From Pseudomonas crudilactis (GTDB lineage Bacteria; Pseudomonadota; Gammaproteobacteria; Pseudomonadales; Pseudomonadaceae), in NCBI RefSeq assembly GCF_013433315.1, contig NZ_WXVV01000014.1:62001-126000 (forward strand): 64,000 bases of DNA, read 5' to 3'. A program made the position numbers and the translations under genes. Position 1 is the stretch's first letter; each line of letters begins with the position of its first letter. A model generated the notes under the pieces. The model was not told the DNA's origin. It was given only the letters and a program-made list of their open reading frames with translations, and searched no databases. Positions 46,601-52,685 of this stretch are shown piece by piece.

Positions 46601-49509
46601 AGAAAGCGCCGTTCAGTTTCGATGGCTCGGTGTGGGAGTTCTTCTGGCCGCTGACGGCCGGTGTGCGCCTGGTGCTGGCACGGCCCGGTGGCCATCGGGA
46701 ACCGGCGTATCTGGCGCAAGTGATTCGTCAGCAACGGATTACGGTGGTCAAGTTTGTGCCGGCGCTGTTGCAGCAATTTCTAGAACTGCAGGATGTCAGT
46801 GAATGCACCAGCCTGACCGATGTTTTTTGCGGTGGCGGCGAGCTGACGGCGGCGCTGGCCGCTGCTGTGCGCCAGCACCTGCCGTGGGTGCGCCTGCATA
46901 ACGTGTATGGCCCGACCGAAGCCACGGTCGACAGCACGGCATGGACACTGGAACCGCACATGCCCGTGCCGTCCACTGAATTGCCGATCGGCAAAGCCAT
47001 CTGTAATACCCGCCTGTATGTGCTCGATGCCCATGACCAACCGGTGCCGCTGAGCGTCATTGGCCAGTTGCACATCGGCGGTATCGGCGTGGCGCGAGGG
47101 TATATGGGACTGCCGCAGATGCAGGCCGAGCGCTTTATCGACAGTCCGTTCGTGGCCGGTGATCGCTTGTACCGCACCGGCGATCTGGTGCGCTACCGCG
47201 CCGACGGCAACCTCGAATTCCTCGGGCGCAACGACTTCCAGGTCAAGCTGCATGGCTTGCGCCTGGAGCTCGGTGAAATCGAAGCGCGGTTGATCCAGCA
47301 CCCGCAGGTGCGCGAGGTGGTGGTGCTGATGCGCGACGAGCGTCTGGTCGCGTATTTCACTGTCCGTGACGGCAGTGCAGTGCCCACTATCGACACGCTG
47401 CGCGCGTTCACCCTCGAACAATTGCCCGAGTACATGGTGCCGGGCGCGTTTGTCGCGCTCGACGTTTTGCCGTTGAGTCCCAACGGCAAGATCGACCGTC
47501 AGGCGCTGCCGGCACCGAGCTTGGACGCGGTGCTTAGCCGCCACTACGAAGCACCGCAAGGCGAGATTGAAACCTTGCTTGCGCAGGTGTGGGGCGAGGT
47601 GCTCAAGGTCGATCAGGTCGGGCGCCATGACAACTTCTTCGAATTGGGCGGGCATTCGCTGCTGGCGATTCGTCTGGTCAACCTGCTGCAACGTGCGGGG
47701 CAACAGGTGACGCTGGCGGAGCTGTTCCAGCGTCCGAGTATCGAAGCGCTGGCCGCGTTGCTCAGTCAGCGCAGCGAAGCGCCCGAACATCCGGAAGGAC
47801 TGGTCGTGGTGCGACCGGGCGAGGGCGGCAATGCGCTATTCCTGATTCATGAGTTCAGCGGCCGGGACGTCTATTTCCCGGCATTGGGCCTGCATATCGA
47901 GGGCAAATTTCCGATTTACGGTTTACCCGGCGTGCCACTGGGGCAGCCGCAACTGCGCACCCTCGAGTGCATGGCCGCGCGGCTGGTCGGGATTATCCGC
48001 TCGGTGCAACCGCATGGGCCGTATCGTCTGGCCGGGTGGTCGTTCGGCGGCTTGCTGGCGTATGAAGTCGCGCAGCAATTGCTCGGTCTCGATGAGGCGG
48101 TGGCGTTTGTCGGCCTGCTCGATACCTACGCGCCGCATCCGGCCAGCCAGGATAAAACCCGCTGGAGCGGCGAGCATCGCGACAAGCGTCAATTGCTTGA
48201 GCACTGCCGCGCGCGTTCGCAGATGCGTGGAGAAGAAGGGCTGCCAGCATTGACTGACGTCGAAAGGCTTGAGGCTGAAGTCGAGCTGATCGGCTTCGAC
48301 GAACTGTTTCAGCGCTGCTGCGAAGAGCAATTGCCTGACCCGGAACTGGCTGCACTGTCGGCGGCGGATGCCTGGAGTTACTTCGATCGTGAGGCCGCTC
48401 ATGGCCTGGCGCTGGCGCATTATCGGGTCAGCCCGGCCAGCCAGCCGGTGCACTTGTTCCGCGCGCAGGGATTGATACCGGGGCAGGCACAGCCGAGTCC
48501 GACCCGTGGCTGGGAGCAGAAAGTCGCCAGCGACTGGCTGCACTGCATCGATGTGCCGGGGGATCACCGCAGCATGATGAAAAACCCGGATATCCAGGCG
48601 CTCGGCCAGGCCTTGAGTCAGGCGATGGCCGCTGCGCAGGCCCCGGAGCCACAGGCCTATCAACCGCTGTTGACGATCCAGAGCGGGCACGCCGGGCATG
48701 CGCCGATCTTCTGTGTGCCGGGGGCGGGCGACAGTGTCACCGGGTTCATTCACCTGACCGAAGCGCTCGGCCCGGAATGGCCGATCTATGGCCTGCAACC
48801 GCGCGGGCTGGATGGCAGCGGCGTGCCGCACAGTCAGGTAGAAGCGGCAGCCGCGTGTTATCTGCAAGCCGTCGAGCAGTTGTATCCGCAAGGCCCGGTG
48901 CACCTGATCGGCCATTCGTTCGGCGGTTGGGTCGCGCATGCCATGGCGGCGCAGTTGCAGGCGATCGGGCGCGAGGTGGCGTCGTTGACGCTGATCGACA
49001 GTGAATCTCCCGGCGGCAACGGTACGGCGGGCAAGCCGTACACCACGACTGCCGCGCTGGAACGCTTGATCGAGACGCTGCAACTGTCCAGCGGCAAGTC
49101 GTTGGGCATCGATCCGCTGGCGTTCGCCGAGGCTGACGACGCCACGCAAATGCGCCTGTTGCACGAGGGCATGGTGCGTGCCGGTATGTTGTCTGCGCGT
49201 TCGTCAGCGCAGGCGATGCACGGCCCGGTGCGCACCTTCGCCACGGCCTTGCGCACGGTCTATCAACCGCAACGGGCCTACACCGGGCCGGTGCGGCTGG
49301 CGCTGGTCGATGACCCGACGCTGGATGCGTGGGGCAATCAGCGCGAGCAAGCGGCGATGGTCGAAGGCTGGCAACGCCAGGTTGCGGATCTGGCGGTGTG
49401 GTACGGGCCGGGCAACCACTTCACGATTCTCAAGGCGCCCAACGTCTTCAGTCTCGCGGCGTGGTGGCATGACGGCCTGAAAGTGCCGGCCGGGCAAGTG
49501 GTTTCCTGA
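31663..49509 (+). CDS. Lipopeptide synthetase 3 (modules 7-11, tandem thioesterases), ArfC-like NRPS
   Basis: Giant NRPS of 5948 residues (about 650 kDa). Order: TubC-like docking domain (1-57), five C-A-T modules, TE1, TE2. C7 (YHHASNEQGD; HHMALDH at 245) and C9 (FHHLSAAQGD; HHLVMDH near 2375) are dual epimerising domains; C8, C10 and C11 are ordinary LCL domains (FAQQRLWFLAQM; HHxxxDGWSMG at 1286, 3414 and 4466). Pocket codes: A7 and A9 DAWFLGNVVK = Leu; A8 DAWQFGVVDK = Gln; A10 DAMFLGCTYK = Ile/Val; A11 DGWKFGVVDK = acidic, Glu or Asp. Carrier serines are 1099, 2155, 3227, 4279 and 5332. TE1 has GWSFGG (Ser5460) and TE2 GHSFGG (Ser5752); tandem TEs are standard for Pseudomonas lipopeptides and should release the chain as a macrolactone. 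The GTG start at 31663 overlaps gene 2 as GTGA, with GGAG 8 nt upstream. Product segment: L-Leu7, D-Gln8, L-Leu9, L-Ile10, L-Glu/Asp11. Confidence 0.96.
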   Translation: MNVLELLATLKAKDIQLAVTDEQLRVNGNKQALSDPALLAALREHKPALIELIKAGQYSATRVGQIDVPANGILPGSTHITPAMVTLADVDQPTLDRLLAEVPGGAANVQDIYPLAPLQEGILYHHASNEQGDPYVMQSYFAFSSRERLQDFAQALQKVIDRHDILRTAVHWEGLDVPLQVVWRQAQLPMEEVVLADGESAALQQLHERFDARHFRLDVRCAPMMRLAYAWDEDGQRVVATLLFHHMALDHSALDVVRHELLACLTGQDQSLGRPVPFRNYVAQARLGISETEHEAFFREMLADIAEPTLPYGLQDVQGDGLGIAELSLPINPLLGQRLRAQARQLGVSVASLFHLGWAQVLATLTSKQNVVFGTVLMGRMQGAEATERALGIFINTLPLRVDVDAQGVRAAVEATHKRLTTLMRHEHAPLALAQRCSGVVAPTPLFSALLNYRHSHTAATASAETLAAWEGISTISSEERTNYPLTLSIDDFGDAFSLTLLATTEVDPQRICDYLHCALESLVLALELAPDSALNQLPILPAAEREQLLLAFNDNHAEFPAMLTIAQRFEAQVAQRPEAVAAQYLGEQLSYAELNRHANALAHHLIALGVKPDDRVAIVARRGLDTLVGLVAILKAGAGYVPVDPAHPAERLHYLLSDSAPVAVLTQNNLRERLPALQVPVIDLDPLTWPLSETLDPQVPGLTAAHLAYVIYTSGSTGLPKGVMVEHRTLSNLVDWHCSAFDLCAGRHTSSLAGFGFDAMAWEVWPALCAGATLHLAPTHEGSEDIDALLEWWRAQPLDVSFLPTPVAEYAFSQNLEHPTLRTLLIGGDRLRQFSRNQQFDVINNYGPTEATVVATSGRIEAGDALHIGKPVTNATVYLLDAQQRPVPIGVMGELYVGGAGVARGYLNRADLSAERFLHDPFSPVPNARMYRTGDLARWRADGTIEYLGRNDDQVKIRGVRIELGEIETRLNQLPGIQEAVLLAREDEPGQPRLVAYFTEQSLVEPLAVAELRTHLLTQLPEYMVPVAFVKLDALPLTANGKVDRKALPKPERAALFTREYEAPHNELESALAQIWAQVLHVERVGRQDHFFELGGHSLLAMRMVSQVRQRLGVELALGDLFANAELAAVAEAVAQAGRSTQPEIVAVARDGALPLSFAQQRLWFLAQMEGANTAYNIPIGLRLRGQLNEPALQQALARIVARHETLRSRFAQFNDEAQVLIAPVDSGLLLRVEDLRQHPQPDEALQALIQGEASGPFDLQDDALIRGRLVRLADDHHVLLLTLHHIISDGWSMGVLTRELMALYQAFSHGQLDPLPPLALQYSDYAVWQRRWLSGEVLQRQSEYWQQTLAGAPALLTLPTDRVRPAQQDYAGSTVDVVLDERLSAALKALAQRHGVTMYMLLLSAWASLLSRLSGQAEVVIGSPVANRTRAEIEGLIGMFVNTLALRIDTSGELSTEALLARVKTRTLQAQAHQDLPFEQVVEITKPARSMAHSPLFQAMFSWDSGHGASLSLGELTLESVAEPSHFAKFDLSLTLADAPGGIRGVLEYAVALFDESTIERYVGYFQRLLQAMVSNDQAVLEQVALLADDERQHLLVDLNATAVTHDLESTVHGRFEAQVLRTPDADAVVAGEQRLSYTELNRRANQLAHHLRQCGVGSDSRVAICVERGPQLLVGLLAILKAGGAYVPLDPGYPAERLAYMLEDSAPVAVLVHAPTRALIGEWAGVLVDFDHCTWQDLAQSNPQVPGLSAANLAYVIYTSGSTGTPKGVMVEHRNLGNLLHWSTGLCPLPTGAALLQKTPFSFDASVWELFWPLSCGMRLVLAGPDDHRDPAALVQLIREQQVNVAQFVPALLQQFLEVEEVGECRSLSDVFCGGGELTAALVRSVRERLPQVRLHNVYGPTEATVDSTVWTLEPDSPVPDGTPPIGKPLCNTRVYILDAHRQPTPLGVVGEMYLGGVQVARGYLHRPELTAERFLDDPFCDQAGARLYRTGDVARYLADGNIEYLGRNDDQVKIRGLRIELGEIQAHLAHIDGVREAVVLAREDVPGDQRLVAYYSGEPLEIDQLRSQLLKHLPDYMVPAVFVHLQALPLSPNGKLDRQALPAPDQTARLTRAYEAPVGEVETVIAGIWAELLKVERVGRFDHFFELGGHSLLAVNLVARMRRAGLSADIRVLFDQPTLAALAAAVGGEPDAAVPANLVPADCTRITPELLPLVALDQATIDRIVASVPGGACNVQDIYPLAPLQTGILFHHLSAAQGDPYVLQAQFAFADEQRLQAFTTALQRVIERHDILRTSLFWEGLEEPVQVVWRQASLSCEAFELDAEAGDALSQLRDRFTIDNYRMPVTEAPLMRVVYSRDAVNQRVVALLLFHHLVMDHVALEVLQHEMQAFLLDNAGHLSEPVPYRNYVAHTQAGLSEQEHESFFREMLGAIDEPTLPYGQNLAHDGSAQEAQLTLENTLSHSVRQQARRLGVSAASLMHLAWAQVLGQLSGRDAVVFGTVLLGRLQGGEGSERALGVFINTLPLCIELNAHSVKGAALATHQRLSQLLAHEHAQLAQVQQCSAMPAGTPLFSTLLNYRHSTPVGPISAEVQAAWHGMQLLDAEEHTNYRLTLSVDDLGEDFRLKVLAGAGIDAQRICGYMQGALCTLIDALEHTPHVGFDRLSILPVHEREQLLAGFNATGADYPSGLTIAQRFEAQVAARPQAVAALFGGQPLTYLQLNRQANALAHHLIAIGVKADDRVAIVARRGLDTLVGLVAILKAGAGYVPIDPAHPAERISYLLSDSAPVAVLTQSDLHEKLPQLKVPVIDVDLCAWPAQAQHNPAVPDLSAAHLAYVIYTSGSTGLPKGVMVEHQTLSNLVDWHCEAFDLRAGSHTSSLAGFGFDAMAWEVWPALCAGATVHLAPTHDGAEDVDALLDWWRGQPLDVSFLPTPIAEYAFSQNFDHPTLHTLLIGGDRLRQFSRQQRFAVINNYGPTEATVVATSGRIEVGAALHIGQPVANAAVYLLDEQQRPVPMGVMGELYVGGAGVARGYLNRADLTAERFLHDPFSPLPNARMYRTGDLARWREDGSLDYLGRNDDQVKIRGMRIELGEIETRLNQLPGINEAVLLAREDQPGQPRLVAYFTEQTGAEPLAVGDLRAQLLTQLPDYMVPAAFVRLEALPLTANGKVDRKALPKPDLAALPTREYVAPQGELETALAQIWAEVLQVEQVGRHDHFFELGGHSLLAMRMVSLIRQRLGVELALSDLFADAQLSAVAEVLNRAGRSALPDIVPAPRDQPLPMSFAQQRLWFLAQMTGGNSAYNIPIGLRLRGRLDIDALQAALAQIVARHETLRSRFIRIDDSAHVSIAPVDSGLLLRVEDLRQDLQAEHSVQGLMAQEASTAFDLHNDPLIRGRLVRLADDHCVLLLTVHHIVADGWSMGVLTRELMALYQAFSHGQPDPLPPLTLQYGDYAVWQRQWLSGEVLQRQSDYWQQTLDGAPALLTLPTDRPRPAQQDYTGGNVEVLLDERLSTGLKTLSQRHGATLFMTLTSAWALLMSRLSGQTDVVIGAPVANRSRAEIEGLIGMFVNTLALRIDTSGAPSVEALLARVKARTLEAQAHQDLPFEQVVEIARPVRSLAHSPLFQTTLSWDSSVGPQLALGELTLEGVAGPGEVAKFDLTLTLGEVNGVIRGTLNYATALFDALTIKRYIGYFERLLDAMVADDQTVLERVPLLANDERQRLLYDFNATARDYPQTLTVHGIFQQQAAAHPKAVAAVHGAHSLSYFELNAQANRLAHHLIVEEGVQPGDHVAILLPRSLELLVAQLAVAKCAAAYVPLDINAPSERQAFMVDDCQAVALLTLSGEVIDYAAPRIDLDMLTLNGQPTHNPNLVQSSESLAYIMYTSGSTGTPKGVMVPHRGIGRLVLNNGYADFNAQDRVVFASNPAFDASTMDIWGPLLNGGRVVIIDHQTLLDPNAFGRELSASGATILFVTTALFNQYVQLIAQALKGLRILLCGGERGDPAAFRRLLAEAPELRIVHCYGPTETTTYATTFEVREVAENAESVPIGGPIGNTQVYVLDAWQQPVPMGVTGELYIGGQGVALGYLNRPDLTAEKFLRDPFSETPGALLYRTGDLARWLAPGQLDCIGRNDDQVKIRGFRIELGEIENRLLNCPGIKEAVVLARRDGQDSPRLVAYYTAHDEQLDSAELHAQLHARLPEYMLPTAWVQLEVLPLNNNGKVDRKALPAPTQEALLSRAYEAPANPLEASLAQVWAEVLQVEQVGRHDNFFELGGHSLLAMRMLSQVRQQLGVELALADLFANPELAAVADVLSQAERSSLPQILPAPRDQVLPLSFAQQRLWFLAQMDGGNTAYNIPLGLHLRGRLDAVALQRALARIVARHETLRSRFTQLNDEAQVLIAPVDSGLPLIEEDWRQQPQSEEALRTLLETEARAPFNLQDDALIRGRLVRLADDHHVLLLTMHHIISDGWSMGVLTRELMALYQAFSRGEADPLPALALQYADYAVWQRRWLSGEVLQRQSDYWQQTLAGAPALLSLPTDRPRPAQQDHHGGSVEIVLDTQTSVGLKALCQRHGVTPYMVLMSAWAMLLARLSGQSDVVIGSPVANRTRAEIEGLIGMFVNTLALRIDTSGDLTGAALLARVKAQTLAAQAHQDLPFEHVVEITRPVRSLSHSPLFQTLVSWDSSVAPALALGGLTLEGLAGENHFVKFDLSLSLGENPQGIRGALRYATALFDEATVQRFSGYLQRLLAALVSDDQTVLAQVNLLAADEQQRLLGDFNATQVDCPVEQPVQSLFEAQVRRQPDAIAVQSGEHSLTYRELNARANRLAHHLREQGVGPDARVALCVERGLDLVVGLLGILKAGGAYVPLDPAYPAERLDFMLRDCAPVAVLVHAATRSLFVESEVALIDFDQCTWHQQSASNPQVSGLTPLNLAYMIYTSGSTGTPKGVMLEHRGLCNLMHWGSQICPPTPEGALLQKAPFSFDGSVWEFFWPLTAGVRLVLARPGGHREPAYLAQVIRQQRITVVKFVPALLQQFLELQDVSECTSLTDVFCGGGELTAALAAAVRQHLPWVRLHNVYGPTEATVDSTAWTLEPHMPVPSTELPIGKAICNTRLYVLDAHDQPVPLSVIGQLHIGGIGVARGYMGLPQMQAERFIDSPFVAGDRLYRTGDLVRYRADGNLEFLGRNDFQVKLHGLRLELGEIEARLIQHPQVREVVVLMRDERLVAYFTVRDGSAVPTIDTLRAFTLEQLPEYMVPGAFVALDVLPLSPNGKIDRQALPAPSLDAVLSRHYEAPQGEIETLLAQVWGEVLKVDQVGRHDNFFELGGHSLLAIRLVNLLQRAGQQVTLAELFQRPSIEALAALLSQRSEAPEHPEGLVVVRPGEGGNALFLIHEFSGRDVYFPALGLHIEGKFPIYGLPGVPLGQPQLRTLECMAARLVGIIRSVQPHGPYRLAGWSFGGLLAYEVAQQLLGLDEAVAFVGLLDTYAPHPASQDKTRWSGEHRDKRQLLEHCRARSQMRGEEGLPALTDVERLEAEVELIGFDELFQRCCEEQLPDPELAALSAADAWSYFDREAAHGLALAHYRVSPASQPVHLFRAQGLIPGQAQPSPTRGWEQKVASDWLHCIDVPGDHRSMMKNPDIQALGQALSQAMAAAQAPEPQAYQPLLTIQSGHAGHAPIFCVPGAGDSVTGFIHLTEALGPEWPIYGLQPRGLDGSGVPHSQVEAAAACYLQAVEQLYPQGPVHLIGHSFGGWVAHAMAAQLQAIGREVASLTLIDSESPGGNGTAGKPYTTTAALERLIETLQLSSGKSLGIDPLAFAEADDATQMRLLHEGMVRAGMLSARSSAQAMHGPVRTFATALRTVYQPQRAYTGPVRLALVDDPTLDAWGNQREQAAMVEGWQRQVADLAVWYGPGNHFTILKAPNVFSLAAWWHDGLKVPAGQVVS

Positions 49510-49526
49510 TTGTTGTTTATCTACCA

Positions 49527-49549
49527 GAGCCCGGCCGCTGGCCGGGCTC
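49527..49549 (+). terminator. Hairpin between synthetase 3 and macA
   Basis: Perfect 10-bp stem GAGCCCGGCC/GGCCGGGCTC with a 3-nt loop, starting 18 bp after the synthetase stop. It has no U-tract, so it may act as an attenuator or an mRNA-stabilising 3' structure rather than a full terminator; macA begins 27 bp later. Confidence 0.5.
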
Positions 49550-49575
49550 ACCCCTGAACGGACTTGTGGTTATTT

Positions 49576-50724
49576 ATGGAAAAGTCGAAGTTGCGCAAAG
49601 TCGGTATGGGTCTGGCGTTGGTTGTGGTGGCGGGATTGGCGTTCTACGCGGTGCAGGCACCGGCCGAGGCGCCGCAATACCTGACCGCGCCGGTGGAACG
49701 CAGTGATATTGAAAACGCGGTGCTGGCCACCGGGTTGCTTGAAGGCATCAAACAAGTGGACGTCGGCGCGCAAGTGTCCGGGCAGTTGAAGTCGCTCAAG
49801 GTCAAGGTTGGCGACAAGGTGAAGAAGGGCCAGTGGCTGGCGGAAATCGATCCGCTGGTATTGCAGAACACCCTGCGTCAGGCCCAGGTCGATGAGGAAA
49901 ACCTGCAAGCGCAAAAACGTGCGACCCAGGCTCAACTGAGGCAGACCAAAGCGATTTACGAGCGCTACAAGAACTTGCAGGACGACGCGTCGATTTCGCG
50001 CCAGGATTTCGAAAACGCCGAGTCGAACTATCAGGTACAACAGGCCAACCTGATGTCACTGGATGCGCAGATCAAAAGCGCGCACATCCAGATCGACACG
50101 GCCAAGGTCAATCTGGCGTATACGCGCATCGTCGCGCCGATCGATGGCGATGTGGTCGGCGTGGTGACACAGGAAGGGCAAACGGTGATCGCCAGCCAAC
50201 TGGCGCCGGTCCTGCTGAAACTGGCGGATCTGGACACTATGACGGTCAAGGCGCAGGTGTCCGAGGCCGATGTGATCCACATTGCACCGGGGCAAGAGGT
50301 CTATTTCACCATTCTTGGCGAGGACAAACGTTACTACGCGAAATTGCGCGGCACCGATCCGGCACCACAGAACTTTCTTGAAACGCCGCCCGCCGGTACA
50401 CCGAAGCAAAGCAGCGCGGTGTTCTACAACGCCTTGTTCGAGGTGCCCAATCCCGACCATCGTTTGCGCATCTCGATGACCGCGCAGGTGCGCATTATCC
50501 TCGACACCGCCAAGTCGGTGCTGACCGTGCCGGTGGCGGCGCTCGGGCCGCGCAATGCCGATGGCAGTTTTCCGGTACGGGTGCTGGACGCCAAGGGCCA
50601 CGCGCAGTCGCGCAATGTGCAGACCGGGATCAACAACAACGTCAAAGTGCAGATCAATGATGGTCTGGCGGAAGGTGATCGCGTGGTCATTGGTGATCCG
50701 CTGACCAATGTGGCGGGGGCCTGA
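49576..50724 (+). CDS. macA: MacA-like periplasmic adaptor (membrane fusion protein)
   Basis: A 382-residue HlyD/MacA-family adaptor linking an inner-membrane ABC exporter to an outer-membrane duct. A single N-terminal membrane anchor (about residues 8-26) is followed by a lipoyl-like half (VDVGAQVSGQLKSLKVKVGD), a coiled-coil hairpin rich in Gln/Ala/Lys (about 95-165), the second lipoyl half (YTRIVAPIDGDVVGVV) and beta-barrel and membrane-proximal domains. The ATG at 49576 is chosen: an in-frame TTG 12 bp earlier is less likely, although no strong Shine-Dalgarno sequence precedes the ATG. It is separated by only 2 bp from macB. Orthologues next to arthrofactin, massetolide and related synthetases take part in lipopeptide secretion. 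Confidence 0.93.
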   Translation: MEKSKLRKVGMGLALVVVAGLAFYAVQAPAEAPQYLTAPVERSDIENAVLATGLLEGIKQVDVGAQVSGQLKSLKVKVGDKVKKGQWLAEIDPLVLQNTLRQAQVDEENLQAQKRATQAQLRQTKAIYERYKNLQDDASISRQDFENAESNYQVQQANLMSLDAQIKSAHIQIDTAKVNLAYTRIVAPIDGDVVGVVTQEGQTVIASQLAPVLLKLADLDTMTVKAQVSEADVIHIAPGQEVYFTILGEDKRYYAKLRGTDPAPQNFLETPPAGTPKQSSAVFYNALFEVPNPDHRLRISMTAQVRIILDTAKSVLTVPVAALGPRNADGSFPVRVLDAKGHAQSRNVQTGINNNVKVQINDGLAEGDRVVIGDPLTNVAGA

Positions 50725-50726
50725 GC

Positions 50727-52685
50727 ATGACTGAGCCACTGCTCCAACTGACCGGCATCACCCGCAGTTTCACCGCTGGCGACCGCGAATTTCTCGCGCT
50801 GAAAAACATCAACCTGACAATCAACGCCGGGGAAATGGTCGCGATCATTGGCGCCTCGGGTTCCGGTAAATCGACGCTGATGAACATCCTCGGTTGCCTC
50901 GATTACGCTACCGCCGGCAGCTACAAGATCAACGGCCAGGAAACCCGTGATCTGGACAATCAGGCACTCGCCGAACTGCGCCGTGACTACTTCGGTTTCA
51001 TCTTCCAGCGTTACCACTTGCTGCCGCATTTGAGCGCGATGCACAACGTCGAGATGCCGGCGATCTATGCCGGCACGCCGCAGCTTCAGCGCCATGCCCG
51101 CGCCCGTGAATTGTTGGCGCGGCTGGGTCTGGAGGGGCACCTGACGCATCGGCCGAGCCAGCTCTCCGGTGGTCAGCAGCAGCGCGTGAGTATCGCCCGC
51201 GCCTTGATGAACGGCGGCGAAGTGATCCTCGCCGACGAACCGACCGGCGCTCTCGACACCGCCAGCGGCAAGGAGGTGATGCGCATCCTGCTGGAGCTGC
51301 ACGCGGCGGGGCACACGGTGATTCTGGTGACTCACGACCCGAAAGTCGCGGCCAACGCCGAGCGCATCATCGAAGTCAGTGACGGCGAAATTCTCAGCGA
51401 CCGCGCCAACGAGCGCGACACCACGCACCTGCTCAGCGAAGAACCGGTGGCACCGAAAGCGGCTGCGTCGCGGCGTTTGGTCGCCAGTCTCGGGTTGTTC
51501 AAAGAAGCGTTCGCCATGGCCTGGGTAGCATTGATCTCGCACCGCATGCGTACCTTGCTGACCATGCTCGGCATCGTCATCGGCATCACCTCGGTGGTGT
51601 CTATTTCGGCGGTTGGGGAGGGCGCGAAGAACTATGTGCTCAAGGACATCGCCGCGATTGGCAGCAACACCATCGATGTCTATCCCGGCAGCAGTTACGG
51701 CGACAAACGTGCAGCGGCCATCGAAACCCTGACACCTGCCGATGTCACCGCGCTGAATCAGTTGTATTACGTCGACAGCGCCACGCCGATGATCGGCCGC
51801 AGTCTGTTGCTGCGCTATCGCAATATTGACCTGGATGCACAGGTCAACGGCGTCAGCGATCAGTACTTCAAGGTGCGCGGGATCAAGATGGCGGCGGGTA
51901 TCCCGTTCAGCGAAAACGATGCGCGGCGCCAGGCGCAGGTGGTGGTCATCGATCACAACACCCGGCAGCGCCTGTTCGGGCAAGACGTGGATCCGTTGGG
52001 ACAGGTGATCCTGATCGGCAACCTGCCGTGCACGGTGATCGGTGTGGCCGCGCAGGATAAAAGCCTCTTCGCTTCGGGCAAAACCCTCAACGTCTGGGTA
52101 CCCTACGAAACCGCCGCCGGGCGGGTGTTGGGCCAGCGTTATCTGGACAGCATCAGCGTGCGCATGAAGGACGGCCAACCAAGCAAAGTGGTGGAAGAGC
52201 ACGTCACGCAACTGCTGCTGCAACGCCACGGCACCAAGGATTTCTTCACCAACAACCTCGACAGCGTCTTGCAGACCGTGCAGAAAACCAGCCGCTCGCT
52301 GGCGTTGTTGCTGTCGCTGATTGCGGTGATTTCCCTGGTGGTTGGTGGTATCGGGGTGATGAATATCATGCTGGTGTCGGTGACCGAGCGTACGCGGGAA
52401 ATCGGTATTCGCATGGCGGTGGGCGCGCGGCAGTCGGACATTCGTCAGCAGTTTTTGGTGGAGGCGGTGATGGTGTGCCTGTTGGGCGGGGCGATCGGGA
52501 TTTCCCTGTCGTATGCGATCGGGCATTTGTTTTCGGTGTTTATCAAAGAGTGGGAGATGGTGTTTTCGCTGGCGTCGGTGCTGACGGCGGTGGTGTGCTC
52601 GACGTTGATCGGGATTGTGTTTGGCTTTGTGCCGGCGCGGAATGCTTCGCGGCTTGATCCGATCGAGGCGTTGGCGCGGGATTAA
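50727..52685 (+). CDS. macB: MacB-like ABC exporter (ATPase fused to permease)
   Basis: A 652-residue inner-membrane ABC transporter of the MacB type. The N-terminal ATPase has Walker A GASGSGKST (about residue 43), signature LSGGQQQRVSIARAL and Walker B VILADEPTGAL. A linker leads to a first membrane helix (MRTLLTMLGIVIGITSVVSI, about residue 275), then a large periplasmic domain, then three C-terminal helices of the FtsX fold ending in VPARNASRLDPIEALARD. Family members use ATP to drive export of macrolides, peptides or siderophores from the periplasm. It sits directly after macA in an operon downstream of the synthetases, so the lipopeptide is the obvious candidate cargo. Confidence 0.95.
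   Translation: MTEPLLQLTGITRSFTAGDREFLALKNINLTINAGEMVAIIGASGSGKSTLMNILGCLDYATAGSYKINGQETRDLDNQALAELRRDYFGFIFQRYHLLPHLSAMHNVEMPAIYAGTPQLQRHARARELLARLGLEGHLTHRPSQLSGGQQQRVSIARALMNGGEVILADEPTGALDTASGKEVMRILLELHAAGHTVILVTHDPKVAANAERIIEVSDGEILSDRANERDTTHLLSEEPVAPKAAASRRLVASLGLFKEAFAMAWVALISHRMRTLLTMLGIVIGITSVVSISAVGEGAKNYVLKDIAAIGSNTIDVYPGSSYGDKRAAAIETLTPADVTALNQLYYVDSATPMIGRSLLLRYRNIDLDAQVNGVSDQYFKVRGIKMAAGIPFSENDARRQAQVVVIDHNTRQRLFGQDVDPLGQVILIGNLPCTVIGVAAQDKSLFASGKTLNVWVPYETAAGRVLGQRYLDSISVRMKDGQPSKVVEEHVTQLLLQRHGTKDFFTNNLDSVLQTVQKTSRSLALLLSLIAVISLVVGGIGVMNIMLVSVTERTREIGIRMAVGARQSDIRQQFLVEAVMVCLLGGAIGISLSYAIGHLFSVFIKEWEMVFSLASVLTAVVCSTLIGIVFGFVPARNASRLDPIEALARD

Noticed and set aside
12000..49500. 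Recurrent near-identical segments every about 3.2 kb that could suggest assembly error or tandem repeats
   Set aside because: They coincide with C-A-T modules, stay in frame, differ at many synonymous sites and give a coherent 11-residue product, so they are genuine modules.
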